From an uncultured Candidatus Saccharibacteria bacterium (GTDB lineage Bacteria > Patescibacteriota > Saccharimonadia > Saccharimonadales > Saccharimonadaceae), in NCBI GenBank assembly GCA_946804195.1, contig CAMPEU010000018.1, forward strand, positions 1 to 50,733: a stretch of 50,733 nucleotides of DNA. Direction: 5' to 3'. Below, in pieces: positions 1-7,132 of this stretch (positions are counted from its first letter, which is position 1; each line of letters opens with the position of its first letter). The position numbers and the translations under genes were made by a program. The notes under the pieces were generated by a model, which saw only the letters and a list, made by a program, of their open reading frames with translations, was not told the DNA's origin and ran no database searches.

Positions 1-21
1 CTTTACAGTTTGTATTTGTAG

Positions 22-135
22 GTCTTGTTTGGCTTTCGACATGACAAGACGCTCCTTTCTTGGAGCTGTATGCGACAAAACAAAAAACGTTTTGTGTGTC
101 GGTCAAACAGCGTTAGTTGCTATTTGATCGGCGCG
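22..135 (+). ncRNA. Possible tmRNA-like 5' segment (weak)
   Basis: TTTGGCTTTCGACA at 28-41 resembles the conserved start of tmRNA (GGCTTCGACA). A GCTCC/GGAGC hairpin follows, then an open frame ending GCG TTA GTT GCT ATT TGA (about 111-128), reminiscent of the ALAA/ALVA ending of tmRNA tag reading frames. Against this, I find no T-arm motif (GGTTCGANTCC) or acceptor 3' strand in the next 500 nt. It is either not a tmRNA, a permuted or degenerate one, or coincidence. Confidence 0.2.
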
Positions 136-306
136 CAAAACGTTTCTTTACGTCTTAGCTGGTTACATGCGAGAACCAATCTTGCCGTAGTTAAACATAT
201 ACCGACCAGAAGTGTCAATGGATATTGTTTTGAAGCCTCAAAGGGATCATTAAAAAACACCAGGCGGGATATTCGCAGTATCGGCTCGCCCTGTAACGGG
301 TGAGGA

Positions 307-332
307 CGCCAGATACGCCCAGTATCCCCCAG
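307..332 (+). repeat. 26-nt hairpin repeat, copy 1
   Basis: Matches 520-545 at 24 of 26 positions by eye. The core is GATAC-GCCCA-GTATC, a perfect 5-bp stem with a 5-nt loop, followed by CCCCCAG here and CACCAG-like sequence in the other copy. Its function is unknown; it could be a processing or protein binding site, or a remnant of a mobile element. Confidence 0.7.
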
Positions 333-519
333 CTACAGTAGGACAAACCTCTCATAGGGGTAAGCAGTAGATTTACGAGCCCAATAGGGGTCATAAACAG
401 ACTGACGGTCACACAAAACAGATATAAATACGTTGAACCATATTTATAAAATGAACCAATGACACTATACTGCTACTCTGATAAACAGGCTATTGATATG
501 AATAAGGTGTTAACTCGGC

Positions 520-545
520 GCTAGATACGCCCAGTATCCACCAGA
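520..545 (+). repeat. 26-nt hairpin repeat, copy 2
   Basis: Second copy of the GATAC-GCCCA-GTATC hairpin unit, 213 nt downstream of the first, in the same orientation and about 75 nt before the -35 box of the downstream operon. No third copy of comparable quality was seen elsewhere in the window, apart from a degenerate version at 268-282. Confidence 0.7.
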
Positions 546-619
546 TGGAGCTGTGTCAAAGTTTATCATCGAATATTTATCATTTCTAAAGTGTAATCTT
601 TTTTTGAACTAAAAAGTTA

Positions 620-649
620 TTGACACAAGTAGGATACATTCTGTACACT
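620..649 (+). promoter_or_regulatory. Sigma70-type promoter of the winged-helix/HEPN operon
   Basis: TTGACA at 620-625, an 18-nt spacer and TACACT at 644-649. The predicted start is near 656, giving a leader of about 23 nt with AGGGGAC as ribosome binding site before the ATG at 679. It is the only strong promoter seen ahead of the six overlapping genes 679-3598. Confidence 0.7.
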
Positions 650-678
650 AGGGTTATCCAGTAATAGGGGACAAATTT

Positions 679-1083
679 ATGGCAACGGACGACAATCCGC
701 TCAAAAACCTCATCATTGAGGAAAATCAAAACCTCGACCTTCAGCTGTTAACTGACTTGCTGGCAGGACGGGTGGCTTTTACTAGTGATCGTAAGATGCA
801 GTTCATGCCAGCGTTTCATGACACTTCAAATCAACAGAAAATTTTGCTCGTACTGCTCGGAGCGAAGGCAAAAAGTATCTTGTTCGAGGGCGAGACTGAC
901 GGTTTTGCTCCGTCGGAAATCATCGAACTCGACGACATTATGCCGAGCGGCAGTGTCAAGTCGACACTGAAATCCCTGCTTGAAGATACACACGAAATAA
1001 AGAAGAATTCCGATAAGCGCTATTATGTGCCGAATTACATCATTCCGAAACTAGCCAGTCGGCTCACAAGGGAGACGAAATGA
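679..1083 (+). CDS. Small winged-helix-like protein, array member 1
   Basis: A 134-aa protein of unrecognised family. After an acidic N-terminus, a helix around NQQKILLVLLG (about residues 51-61) is followed by helices and a basic C-terminal stretch ending in two beta-like strands (HEIKKNSDKRYYVP). This layout matches the winged-helix pattern of the next five genes, and the QQKI motif recurs in member 3. The ATG has a good AGGGG site and the gene follows the operon promoter. It overlaps the next gene by 4 nt (ATGA), implying translational coupling. The domain assignment is inferred from pattern only. DNA or RNA binding is a guess from the fold. Confidence 0.6.
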   Translation: MATDDNPLKNLIIEENQNLDLQLLTDLLAGRVAFTSDRKMQFMPAFHDTSNQQKILLVLLGAKAKSILFEGETDGFAPSEIIELDDIMPSGSVKSTLKSLLEDTHEIKKNSDKRYYVPNYIIPKLASRLTRETK

Positions 1084-1505
1084 GTGGTGACACAGAATTA
1101 GTACAACGGCTCGTGGCGATCGAGAACCGTCTCGCTGCTATCGAACGGCTTCTAGCCTCTGAAGCGCAAACCGTACGTCGACCTGGGAGTGCTGCAAAAG
1201 CCGCCGATGCTCCAAGTCTATCGGTAACCGAATATGTTTTACGAATCAAACCCGTTGGCGATGTGGAGCGTACCCTCGTCCTAGCGAGCTTTCTCGAGGA
1301 GCATCGACATCTCTCCAGTTTTAGCTCTGAAGATATCGCTAATCTATTTTTGGAAGCGAGGATCAAGAAGCCGACAAACGTTGCAGATAAGATAGGCAAG
1401 AATGTCAGTAAAGGGTTGCTCATGCCGGTCGGTGAAGTGGATGGCAAGCGGGCGTGGAGGCTCACACTAACTGGCCAGGCATATATTAAGGAGCGTGAAC
1501 AATGA
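1080..1505 (+). CDS. Coiled-coil/winged-helix-like protein, array member 2
   Basis: 141 aa. Residues 5-25 form a heptad-rich helix (LVQRLVAIENRLAAIERLL), likely a dimerising coiled coil, then a low-complexity linker. Residues about 60-138 have the layout of a winged helix: helix (RTLVLASFLEEH), FSSEDIANLF helix, a KGLLMPV turn, then a strand pair ending WRLTLTGQAYI. The FSSEDIA segment is closely matched by FTSNDIA in member 6. The gene overlaps both neighbours by 4 nt, so it is part of one operon. No enzymatic motif is seen. Function unknown; oligomeric adaptor or regulator is plausible. Confidence 0.65.
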   Translation: MSGDTELVQRLVAIENRLAAIERLLASEAQTVRRPGSAAKAADAPSLSVTEYVLRIKPVGDVERTLVLASFLEEHRHLSSFSSEDIANLFLEARIKKPTNVADKIGKNVSKGLLMPVGEVDGKRAWRLTLTGQAYIKEREQ

Positions 1506-1894
1506 GTAACGAAACACTTGAACAACGTGTCGAACGATTAGAGAAGATCGTGGCTGGACTAACAGGTAATGTAGCTACCGAAGCAACCGCTTCGAAGAAA
1601 CCGTTATCACTGTCTGAGCTTGCCAGTAGCAAGCTTATTACCAACGGCCAGCAGAAGATAGTTGTGATCCTTGGCCATAATGAACTGATCCTGCGCGGCG
1701 ATCCTCTTGGTATGCCGGAAATCCGAAAAGCTTGGACGCTTGCAAAATTTGATCTAAAGCCCGACCCCAAGCAACTCGCACGTGCGATAAAAGGTGGTCT
1801 TGTGCGCGACGCTGAGAATTCGAAGAAGTACGATCTTACGCGCAAAGGCGAGGCGTATTTCCAGTTAGTCATGGAGGATATTGACCATGACTGA
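1502..1894 (+). CDS. Coiled-coil/winged-helix-like protein, array member 3
   Basis: 130 aa. The N-terminus (LEQRVERLEKIVAGL, residues 5-19) is a short coiled coil like that of members 2 and 4. The remainder carries the QQKIVVILG helix shared with member 1, then a KGGLVRD turn and a YDLTRKGEAYF wing-like ending, matching the LT..G..Y.. ending of member 2. Start and stop overlap neighbouring genes (4 nt upstream, 14 nt downstream). No catalytic motif. Paralogy with the other array members is inferred from these matched positions and needs a profile comparison. Confidence 0.65.
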   Translation: MSNETLEQRVERLEKIVAGLTGNVATEATASKKPLSLSELASSKLITNGQQKIVVILGHNELILRGDPLGMPEIRKAWTLAKFDLKPDPKQLARAIKGGLVRDAENSKKYDLTRKGEAYFQLVMEDIDHD

Positions 1895-2294
1895 CCACGA
1901 TTTACTACTTGATCTTCAGCGCCGTGTCGAAGCTCTTGAGACTCTGGCTGCGTCGTCGGAATCACAGGCTTCTTTTACGTCTAATACCGTCAACTTTGCC
2001 CTCAATCCAAGCGCTTTTGTAAGCAAGTACGCACAAGGTAAGACTGGTAAGGAAAAATTTACATGGCTTGTAGCCCTATTCGCAAAAGGCGATGAGACCT
2101 TTGATGTGCCAGTGAAGGAAATCGAAAAGCTATGGAATCGAATGACGGCAAAATCCTTGCTTGGAATGAAGTTTAACTATAAGTATTCGAACGAAGCAAA
2201 GATAAAGGGCTGGGTTGACAGTCCCAAGACGGGGTTTTACTGCCTTGCTGCGGGATGGCATGAAGTCTATAACAACAATCAGGAGGGACAATAA
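1881..2294 (+). CDS. Coiled-coil/winged-helix-like protein, array member 4
   Basis: 137 aa. A short coiled coil (LLLDLQRRVEALETL, residues 8-22) precedes a linker and a helical/strand domain: FTWLVALFAKG, VPVKEIEKLW, and the ending TGFYCLAAGWHEVY that occupies the place of the wing strands in members 2, 3 and 5. The reading frame starts 14 nt inside member 3; a second ATG lies 6 nt downstream, so the exact start is uncertain by two residues. No catalytic residues are apparent. Confidence 0.6.
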   Translation: MTMTDHDLLLDLQRRVEALETLAASSESQASFTSNTVNFALNPSAFVSKYAQGKTGKEKFTWLVALFAKGDETFDVPVKEIEKLWNRMTAKSLLGMKFNYKYSNEAKIKGWVDSPKTGFYCLAAGWHEVYNNNQEGQ

Positions 2295-2296
2295 TT

Positions 2297-2851
2297 ATGA
2301 CCAACTACGCAATTAAACGCACATTTGGCGAGCAGGCCTTTGAGGTTAGTGGTCCGGAAAAGGAGTGGGTTGAAACACAAGCCGAGGCTCTGGCGACGCA
2401 TTTCACGGCGAGTAATGCTGGGTCGAGTAACAAGCAACAAACCGCAAAACGGCGCTTTTCATCTACTGCAAAACCCACAAAAACCAGTACGAAGGCTGCC
2501 GATACGGCAGGGGGCGCGGTGGCCAAAAAACTTGATAACACCGCTATCGACCGGTTGATTGAGTATGTCGGAGAGCGTCAAAAGGCATTCGATAAATCAG
2601 CTCCGAATCAGGCAGTTATAATTGCCAAGTTCCTTAAGGATATTCTGGATATCGACGAGATTAATAAAGATGATCTTGCTCATGTATATAAGCAAGTGGG
2701 TACATGGAAGCTTGTGAATCATGGCAACCAGCTTGAAAACGGTACGGAGCGTAATAGCTATTTCAGTCGCAACGGTGGTACATACAAGCTAACCTACGCT
2801 GGAGAGAAATTTGCACATGATACTGCGCGTGATGGCGAAAAGACGGAATAA
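2297..2851 (+). CDS. Winged-helix-like protein with basic linker, array member 5
   Basis: 184 aa, the longest of the non-HEPN members. Residues 1-40 contain an aromatic/acidic stretch; residues 45-78 are a Lys/Ser/Thr/Ala-rich basic linker; residues about 83-180 repeat the array domain (helix VIIAKFLKDI, INKDDLAHVY, wing ending GTYKLTYAGEKFA). An AGGAGGGACA ribosome binding site lies in the end of member 4, giving an independent initiation signal. The KLT.AGE ending closely matches LT..G in members 2 and 3. Function unknown. Confidence 0.6.
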   Translation: MTNYAIKRTFGEQAFEVSGPEKEWVETQAEALATHFTASNAGSSNKQQTAKRRFSSTAKPTKTSTKAADTAGGAVAKKLDNTAIDRLIEYVGERQKAFDKSAPNQAVIIAKFLKDILDIDEINKDDLAHVYKQVGTWKLVNHGNQLENGTERNSYFSRNGGTYKLTYAGEKFAHDTARDGEKTE

Positions 2852-2854
2852 CCG

Positions 2855-3598
2855 ATGACTCTTCCTGACTACCTCGCAAGCATAGAGGGCTTCTATAAGG
2901 CCGACGCCAAAGATCAAATGGATTTCCTCGCCTTTTACCTTGTGTACCATAAAGGTGTCGATTCATTCACGTCGAACGATATCGCAGATGTGTGCCGGGA
3001 TTTAAATTTACAGCCTCACGGCAGGCTTGCGAAATATATCAGTGAGGAGTCTAAATCTCGCACCGGCAAATACATTAAAAAACCGAAAGGTTATCAGTTA
3101 AGCGCGCCATTTCGCAGCCAGCTCGAACAACAAATCGCCAAGACTCCTGTGCTTGTTGCACTTGATGCGGAACTCGAACGTCAAATTGCATCCGTCGGCG
3201 ATGTGTATGAAAGAGAGCTCTTAGATGAGGCTGCACGGTGCTACAAGGTCAAAGCATACCGTGCGGCGGTCGTGATGGTGTGGGCTGTGACTATGAGTCA
3301 CATGCATGCCTATGTGTTCACGAATCAATTATCCGCCTTTAATGCGGCTATTTCTCGAGATAGTGGTAAAAAACTTAAATCTGTTGGGAAAATTGATGAT
3401 TTCGGTGAAATGAAAGAAATAAAATTTATTGAGTTACTTCGAGCGGCGGACATCGTAACGAATGATGTGCGTCAGATTCTTGATGAGAAGCTTCGAATTC
3501 GCAATAGTGCCGCCCATCCGTCAAAGACACACCTGAAGGAGAGCAAGGCGGTAGAGTTTGGCCACGACTTGCTTGATAACGTTATTTTAAAATTTTAA
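2855..3598 (+). CDS. Winged-helix plus HEPN-like protein, array member 6
   Basis: 247 aa. Residues about 15-95 repeat the array domain, with FTSNDIADV aligning to FSSEDIANL of member 2. Residues about 105-247 form an all-helical domain that contains R216-N-S-A-A-H221. This fits the Rx4H signature of HEPN domains, many of which are RNases in toxin-antitoxin, CRISPR and abortive-infection systems. The preceding EAARCYKVKAYRAAVVMVWA helix is typical of DUF4145-like HEPN proteins. It is the last gene of the array and lies 7 nt before the odd tRNA. RNase activity is inferred from the motif; a non-catalytic HEPN is possible. Confidence 0.7.
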   Translation: MTLPDYLASIEGFYKADAKDQMDFLAFYLVYHKGVDSFTSNDIADVCRDLNLQPHGRLAKYISEESKSRTGKYIKKPKGYQLSAPFRSQLEQQIAKTPVLVALDAELERQIASVGDVYERELLDEAARCYKVKAYRAAVVMVWAVTMSHMHAYVFTNQLSAFNAAISRDSGKKLKSVGKIDDFGEMKEIKFIELLRAADIVTNDVRQILDEKLRIRNSAAHPSKTHLKESKAVEFGHDLLDNVILKF

Positions 3599-3605
3599 AA
3601 CACTT

Positions 3606-3710
3606 GTCGAGTTGGTGAAGTGGTTAACACACGGCGCTCAGCAAGCTCAGGATCAATTCGATCGTGGGTTTTTGAACGCCGAATCGCAGGTTCGAATCCT
3701 GTGCTCGGCA
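3606..3710 (+). tRNA. tRNA with 40-nt anticodon loop (intron or tRNA-like decoy)
   Basis: A full cloverleaf can be drawn. Acceptor 3606-3612 pairs with 3703-3709, with A3710 as discriminator. The D-stem is GTG 3615-3617/CAC 3628-3630 and the loop has GG. Anticodon stem CGGCG 3632-3636 pairs with CGCCG 3677-3681. The T-arm is 3686-3702 with loop TTCGAAT, and the variable loop is 4 nt. The anticodon loop is 40 nt (3637-3676) rather than 7, with its own stem (CTCA.GATC 3646-3654 with GATC.TGGG 3660-3668). If 33 nt are removed the loop could read CT-TTG-AA (Gln, UUG), but other splice points are possible. CCA is not encoded. It sits between two HEPN-like genes. Confidence 0.7.
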
Positions 3711-3720
3711 ACATGACATT

Positions 3721-4596
3721 ATGATTATTAGATTTCCCGCCTACCGAAACTACGAGAACGCTTTTATCGATTCCAACGATGCGATAATGGCTCTATTGGT
3801 TGCTGCGCAGTTAACAGGCAATTTTTTGGAGGAGCATCCTGATCGTACGACCCTGCTTCCAGATTTGTTTAAACGAGTTCCGGAAATAAAAAGGATGAAT
3901 CGATCCCCTGAAGATGCAGCAAATATTTTGGCGAAGTCTGAATCGTATCTAGCCAACATGGCGATAGTCTATGTGCTGGCGGTTCAGCAATCGTACATGA
4001 ATGACGTGGTCGATTTTTTACGTGATTACGGCTATGAAGTGAATGCAAAAAATCCAAAGGGAGAACCAGCAACAATCGATGCCGAAAATGTGTACAAGGC
4101 TATCGAAGATTGTCTCGGGGCGGAGCTTGATGCTGATCTACTTCAGCAATTCTATTTTGTGCGTCGTGTTAGGAATCGAATTACTCACTATGGCGGCGAT
4201 CCTGGCTATAAATTGCGCCATGAGCGCAAAGACATGACACTTAGCAACCAAGAGGAATGGGAAAACCGAATGGGTAGATCGCTGAAGGAATTGCTATCCC
4301 ATAACCGTATTGAATTGACATCCAAAGAGTTGATGGGAACGCTTTCCCTTAGTAGAAGGGTGGTCATTAAGGTACACGATTTGCTGGTCACGCAAGTTAA
4401 AAGAGATATTTGGGCTGATGTCGTCGTTCAAGATTACGCCGAGAGAAACACGGTACGTTTCAAGAATGCAGACAGAAGGCTCAAGCATATCCAAGGCTAT
4501 GCATCTAGTCTATACAGTGGTCTGGATCTAACAAAAGATGAGCTGGAAAGCGCGATCGAGACACATCTGTCATCCGTAGAGGAGACCTCAATTTAA
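3721..4596 (+). CDS. HEPN-like domain protein
   Basis: 291 aa. The first 160 residues are helical and end in FVRRVRNRITHYGG, with R151-N-R-I-T-H156 giving the Rx4H HEPN signature; the aromatic/Gly residues after the His are typical of active HEPN families. The C-terminal 130 residues are helical with no recognised motif. It begins 10 nt after the tRNA and has no obvious ribosome binding site, so translation may depend on tRNA processing or a leaderless transcript. Its stop codon abuts the GTG of the next gene. Likely role: RNase or RNA binding in a defence or toxin-like module (inference). Confidence 0.65.
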   Translation: MIIRFPAYRNYENAFIDSNDAIMALLVAAQLTGNFLEEHPDRTTLLPDLFKRVPEIKRMNRSPEDAANILAKSESYLANMAIVYVLAVQQSYMNDVVDFLRDYGYEVNAKNPKGEPATIDAENVYKAIEDCLGAELDADLLQQFYFVRRVRNRITHYGGDPGYKLRHERKDMTLSNQEEWENRMGRSLKELLSHNRIELTSKELMGTLSLSRRVVIKVHDLLVTQVKRDIWADVVVQDYAERNTVRFKNADRRLKHIQGYASSLYSGLDLTKDELESAIETHLSSVEETSI

Positions 4597-5787
4597 GTGA
4601 GCTATACCCATCTCAAAGAACGTCAATTTTACGAAGACATCTATGACCGCCATACCGTTGAAGATGCTCGACGGGGTATGGTTCATTACGAAAAGTTCTA
4701 CGCTGAACTTGTAAACGAAATGCCCGAAGGTGACACGATCGATATGCCACGCAATGCGGTTGTTGCGAACGCTTTCTACATGCAAGCGGTCGGGCTTGAA
4801 CTACTCCATCGTTACGAAAATCGTGAACAATATCTCACAGATTGGATGGCAAAAGACGAAGCTAAAGACAGCCGAATCGCCAACGCTCGATTGACCGAAG
4901 AACCGTATTGCCATCATTGCAGCAAGACTGGTCTGCGGATTACTGATAAGTCTCTCATGCACCGTGACGGGAAGCACGATGATCCCGAAGAAGTTTTGTT
5001 CATGCTCCGCTGTCCGCATTGCGATAAGAACAGTGCCTTCTGGGAAAACGGCACGGCGTGGAAAGTAAAACCAACCGTCTGTCCGAAGTGCCAGTCGGAA
5101 GTGACGCATAAGACAACAAGAACCAAAAAAGCGATCACAACCGCGTACACCTGCATATCGTGCAAGCATATCTTCAAGGACAAATTCAACTTGTCGGAAA
5201 AGGAAGAGAAACCCGACCCTGACTTTGACAAAGACCGTGCTCACTATTGCCTATGGGACAAAGAATTCCGTGAACACCTATTCGCAACCAAGAAAGGCTT
5301 TGAAGATATGGCTGAATTTGGGAGAAAACGCAAAGAAAAAGAGGACAACAAACATATCTACGATGCCATCAAAGAGATGAAGAAGCCAAAGATTGCCGAG
5401 CTTACCCCGATTCTCACTTCGGTACTCGAAAAGGCTGGCTATATTGAGTTCCATTTGGATAAGCCAGAAATGGGTCGTGATGTATATATAGGTTTCAGCT
5501 GTCTAGATAGCAAGTCTGATCGCGACGATTACGAAAGCAGAAAGACGCTGAAGAAGCTAGTTGATCAAGCCCTCGAGGATACCAACTGGCGATTAATGAG
5601 CGACGGCATCTATTATCGACTTGGTTACCTCAACGGTCGGCTTCGGGCATACGAACGGGAAGAAGATCTCAAGACACTCGCTATAAAGAGCAAGAAGTTG
5701 AAACCCAAGCGACAAAGCAATGAAACTGCCGACAAAAAGCACCAATGGACGATTAAAGACAGTAAAGGACGAGATATCATTCTTTAG
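4597..5787 (+). CDS. Double zinc-ribbon protein of unknown function
   Basis: 396 aa starting with GTG directly after the preceding stop. Four CxxC pairs are visible: C105/C108, C139/C142, C162/C165 and C186/C189, enough for two zinc ribbons. The flanks are helical: an N-terminal helical part (1-100) and a charged C-terminal part (200-396) rich in Lys/Glu, ending in a basic tail. No nuclease or ATPase motif was recognised. Position between a HEPN-like protein and a nuclease-like protein suggests nucleic-acid recognition within the same system, but this is context only. Confidence 0.55.
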   Translation: MSYTHLKERQFYEDIYDRHTVEDARRGMVHYEKFYAELVNEMPEGDTIDMPRNAVVANAFYMQAVGLELLHRYENREQYLTDWMAKDEAKDSRIANARLTEEPYCHHCSKTGLRITDKSLMHRDGKHDDPEEVLFMLRCPHCDKNSAFWENGTAWKVKPTVCPKCQSEVTHKTTRTKKAITTAYTCISCKHIFKDKFNLSEKEEKPDPDFDKDRAHYCLWDKEFREHLFATKKGFEDMAEFGRKRKEKEDNKHIYDAIKEMKKPKIAELTPILTSVLEKAGYIEFHLDKPEMGRDVYIGFSCLDSKSDRDDYESRKTLKKLVDQALEDTNWRLMSDGIYYRLGYLNGRLRAYEREEDLKTLAIKSKKLKPKRQSNETADKKHQWTIKDSKGRDIIL

Positions 5788-5788
5788 G

Positions 5789-5794
5789 TATACT
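5789..5794 (+). promoter_or_regulatory. -10 box of a leaderless promoter for the 5801 gene
   Basis: TATACT ends 6 nt before the ATG at 5801 and no Shine-Dalgarno sequence is present, so the transcript should start at or next to the ATG. No clear -35 box was seen. The gene can therefore be expressed separately from the upstream block. Confidence 0.55.
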
Positions 5795-5800
5795 TAGAGT

Positions 5801-6796
5801 ATGAGTTTATTTGATGAAATTTTGAATTGCGAAAGTTGTCCGAGAATCGATGTCATCACTGATGAAAACCAGCAAGAGGTTGAAGACCATTTGAATAATA
5901 CACATAAGCGTGGCAATGATCGACTCTCTACGACTGCATTTGTAATCGCACATAGACCTGAGGAGAAAGATCGGCTACAGGAGCTATACGATGAAATGAG
6001 TGAGTATCTTGATGGCGATTATGTATCAGACTTTCTTTACCATTTTGACCAAAGAACATGGGAGCTCTGCGTTCTAAAATACCTGAAGGAAAATAAGGTT
6101 GATGTAAAAAAGCCTGAAAGGAGGGCTGGTCCCGATTTTGATACATCACTAGGATATGTTGAATGTATCGCCGTAACTCGAGGTGTAGCTGACAATGCCA
6201 TCCCAAACCCTAAGGCGGCAATCATGCATAAAGACGGTACACTGGATGAAATTGAGTTTCATCCAGTGCCCACGAACGCAATCAAGCTAAGGATATCAAG
6301 TGCGATTAACGACAAAACGAATAAATATGAAGGTTATTCGCGTCAGGATTGGTTTGACAAGAGCAAGCCGCGGCTTATTGCGATTAACTGGTTCGCTGAC
6401 GGAACGGTGTGGGCATCGGATCATCGAGAAATTTCAACTAACGCATCGTTGCAAACGCTCTTTGGAACCGGTTACCCGCAAATTACAATAGATCCAACTA
6501 CACATGAGGTTATTGATGAAAGTTTGGAGCAGGTTCCTATCCTAAAGAAAGTGAATGACTCAGAAGTGGCAGTTGGTTATTTTGCAAGGCCACCAGAAAG
6601 TGATGAAAGGCGAATAGACGGCATTATGTTGTCTAGTAAATGGCCGGGGTTGTATGTACCCGAATCCTTTAGGACCGTGAGTAATCCATTCACGAATGGT
6701 GTTGATCTTGACGCCTTATCTCTTGGTCTCAGGACGTATACAAGCATTGACGAAATCAATAATAAAATTAGAATTGAGACAATTCCTCATCGTTGA
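5801..6796 (+). CDS. Zinc-finger plus PD-(D/E)XK-like nuclease candidate
   Basis: 331 aa. The N-terminus has C10-x2-C13-x16-H30-x4-H35, a C2H2-type zinc-finger spacing. Around residues 85-125, a helix (RTWELCVLKYLKE) is followed by RRAGPDFD and YVECIA: the arrangement helix, G-P-D112-F, strand, E121 matches the PD-(D/E)XK endonuclease core. The usual Lys after E-x is replaced (E121-C-I), as in some divergent members, so activity is uncertain. The C-terminal 200 residues are not recognised. Closing gene of the accessory block, with its own leaderless promoter. Confidence 0.5.
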   Translation: MSLFDEILNCESCPRIDVITDENQQEVEDHLNNTHKRGNDRLSTTAFVIAHRPEEKDRLQELYDEMSEYLDGDYVSDFLYHFDQRTWELCVLKYLKENKVDVKKPERRAGPDFDTSLGYVECIAVTRGVADNAIPNPKAAIMHKDGTLDEIEFHPVPTNAIKLRISSAINDKTNKYEGYSRQDWFDKSKPRLIAINWFADGTVWASDHREISTNASLQTLFGTGYPQITIDPTTHEVIDESLEQVPILKKVNDSEVAVGYFARPPESDERRIDGIMLSSKWPGLYVPESFRTVSNPFTNGVDLDALSLGLRTYTSIDEINNKIRIETIPHR

Positions 6797-7132
6797 TCCT
6801 GTGTCTCATTTGTAGCGTTTATCTCTGATGTAGGGTTCGAGACCGGTAAGCGGAGCCAAAATTATCATTCCAAAAGCAAAAACCGGTTCTAGTGACCGGT
6901 TTTTGCTTTAATTCCGTTCAACATGTAATCTCTTCAGAGTTCTCAATGGGTCATGAGGGGTAGCTGTAATTAGCATTCAACAAAAAGCTAGTACGATTCG
7001 ATAATTTCAACATCTATAAATATACTTTAAAAATGAAAAATTTTGGTGTATATTAATTAATAGTTATGCTTTAGCTGTACTTGTGTCGGGTAGCAATGAT
7101 CTAGATTTATCAGATAAGGGGTAGAAGATTTT
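6797..7132. other. Intergenic region between accessory block and surface-protein block
   Basis: Holds a strong bidirectional terminator (6873-6909), a GGTTCGAGACC stretch at about 6833-6843 that resembles a tRNA T-arm but does not pair as one, and an AT-rich segment (7000-7060). The ribosome binding site AAGGGG lies just before the ATG at 7133. No gene is visible. Confidence 0.5.
6873..6909. terminator. Bidirectional rho-independent terminator
   Basis: AAAGCAAAAACCGGT (6873-6887) and ACCGGTTTTTGCTTT (6895-6909) form a perfect 15-bp stem with a 7-nt loop. The A-rich and T-rich arms give U tracts on either strand. It separates the nuclease-like gene from the surface-protein genes. Confidence 0.85.

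Larger units (their letters stand above)
1..678. other. Non-coding leader region with repeated hairpins
   Basis: No convincing gene is visible; the short open frames here lack ribosome binding sites and family motifs. The region is rich in hairpins: GTCTTGT (22-28) pairs with ACAAGAC (44-50), GCTCC/GGAGC lies around 51-68, CTCGCCC/GGGTGAG around 285-304, and GATAC/GTATC hairpins occur at 312-326 and 525-539, with a degenerate third at 268-282. The segment 340-519 is AT-rich and shows nothing I can name. The end holds the promoter of the following operon. It may encode a structured RNA, but no family is assigned with confidence. Confidence 0.5.

Noticed and set aside
25..303. 92-aa open frame near the window start
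   Set aside because: No ribosome binding site or family motif, and it covers hairpin-rich non-coding sequence.
1064..1965. Long minus-strand frames opposite array members 2 and 3
   Set aside because: They are shadows of the plus-strand genes; no ribosome binding sites and low-complexity products rich in Ser and Arg.
3637..3676. Group I intron in the tRNA anticodon loop
   Set aside because: The insert is about 33 nt, far too short for a group I core, and no P, Q, R, S elements are seen.
6826..6858. GGTTCGAGACC followed by GGAGCCA, suggesting a tRNA or tmRNA 3' end or an attachment site
   Set aside because: The T-stem has only two pairs, no acceptor 5' strand is found upstream, and no matching copy exists at 1-700 or in the 3606-3710 tRNA.
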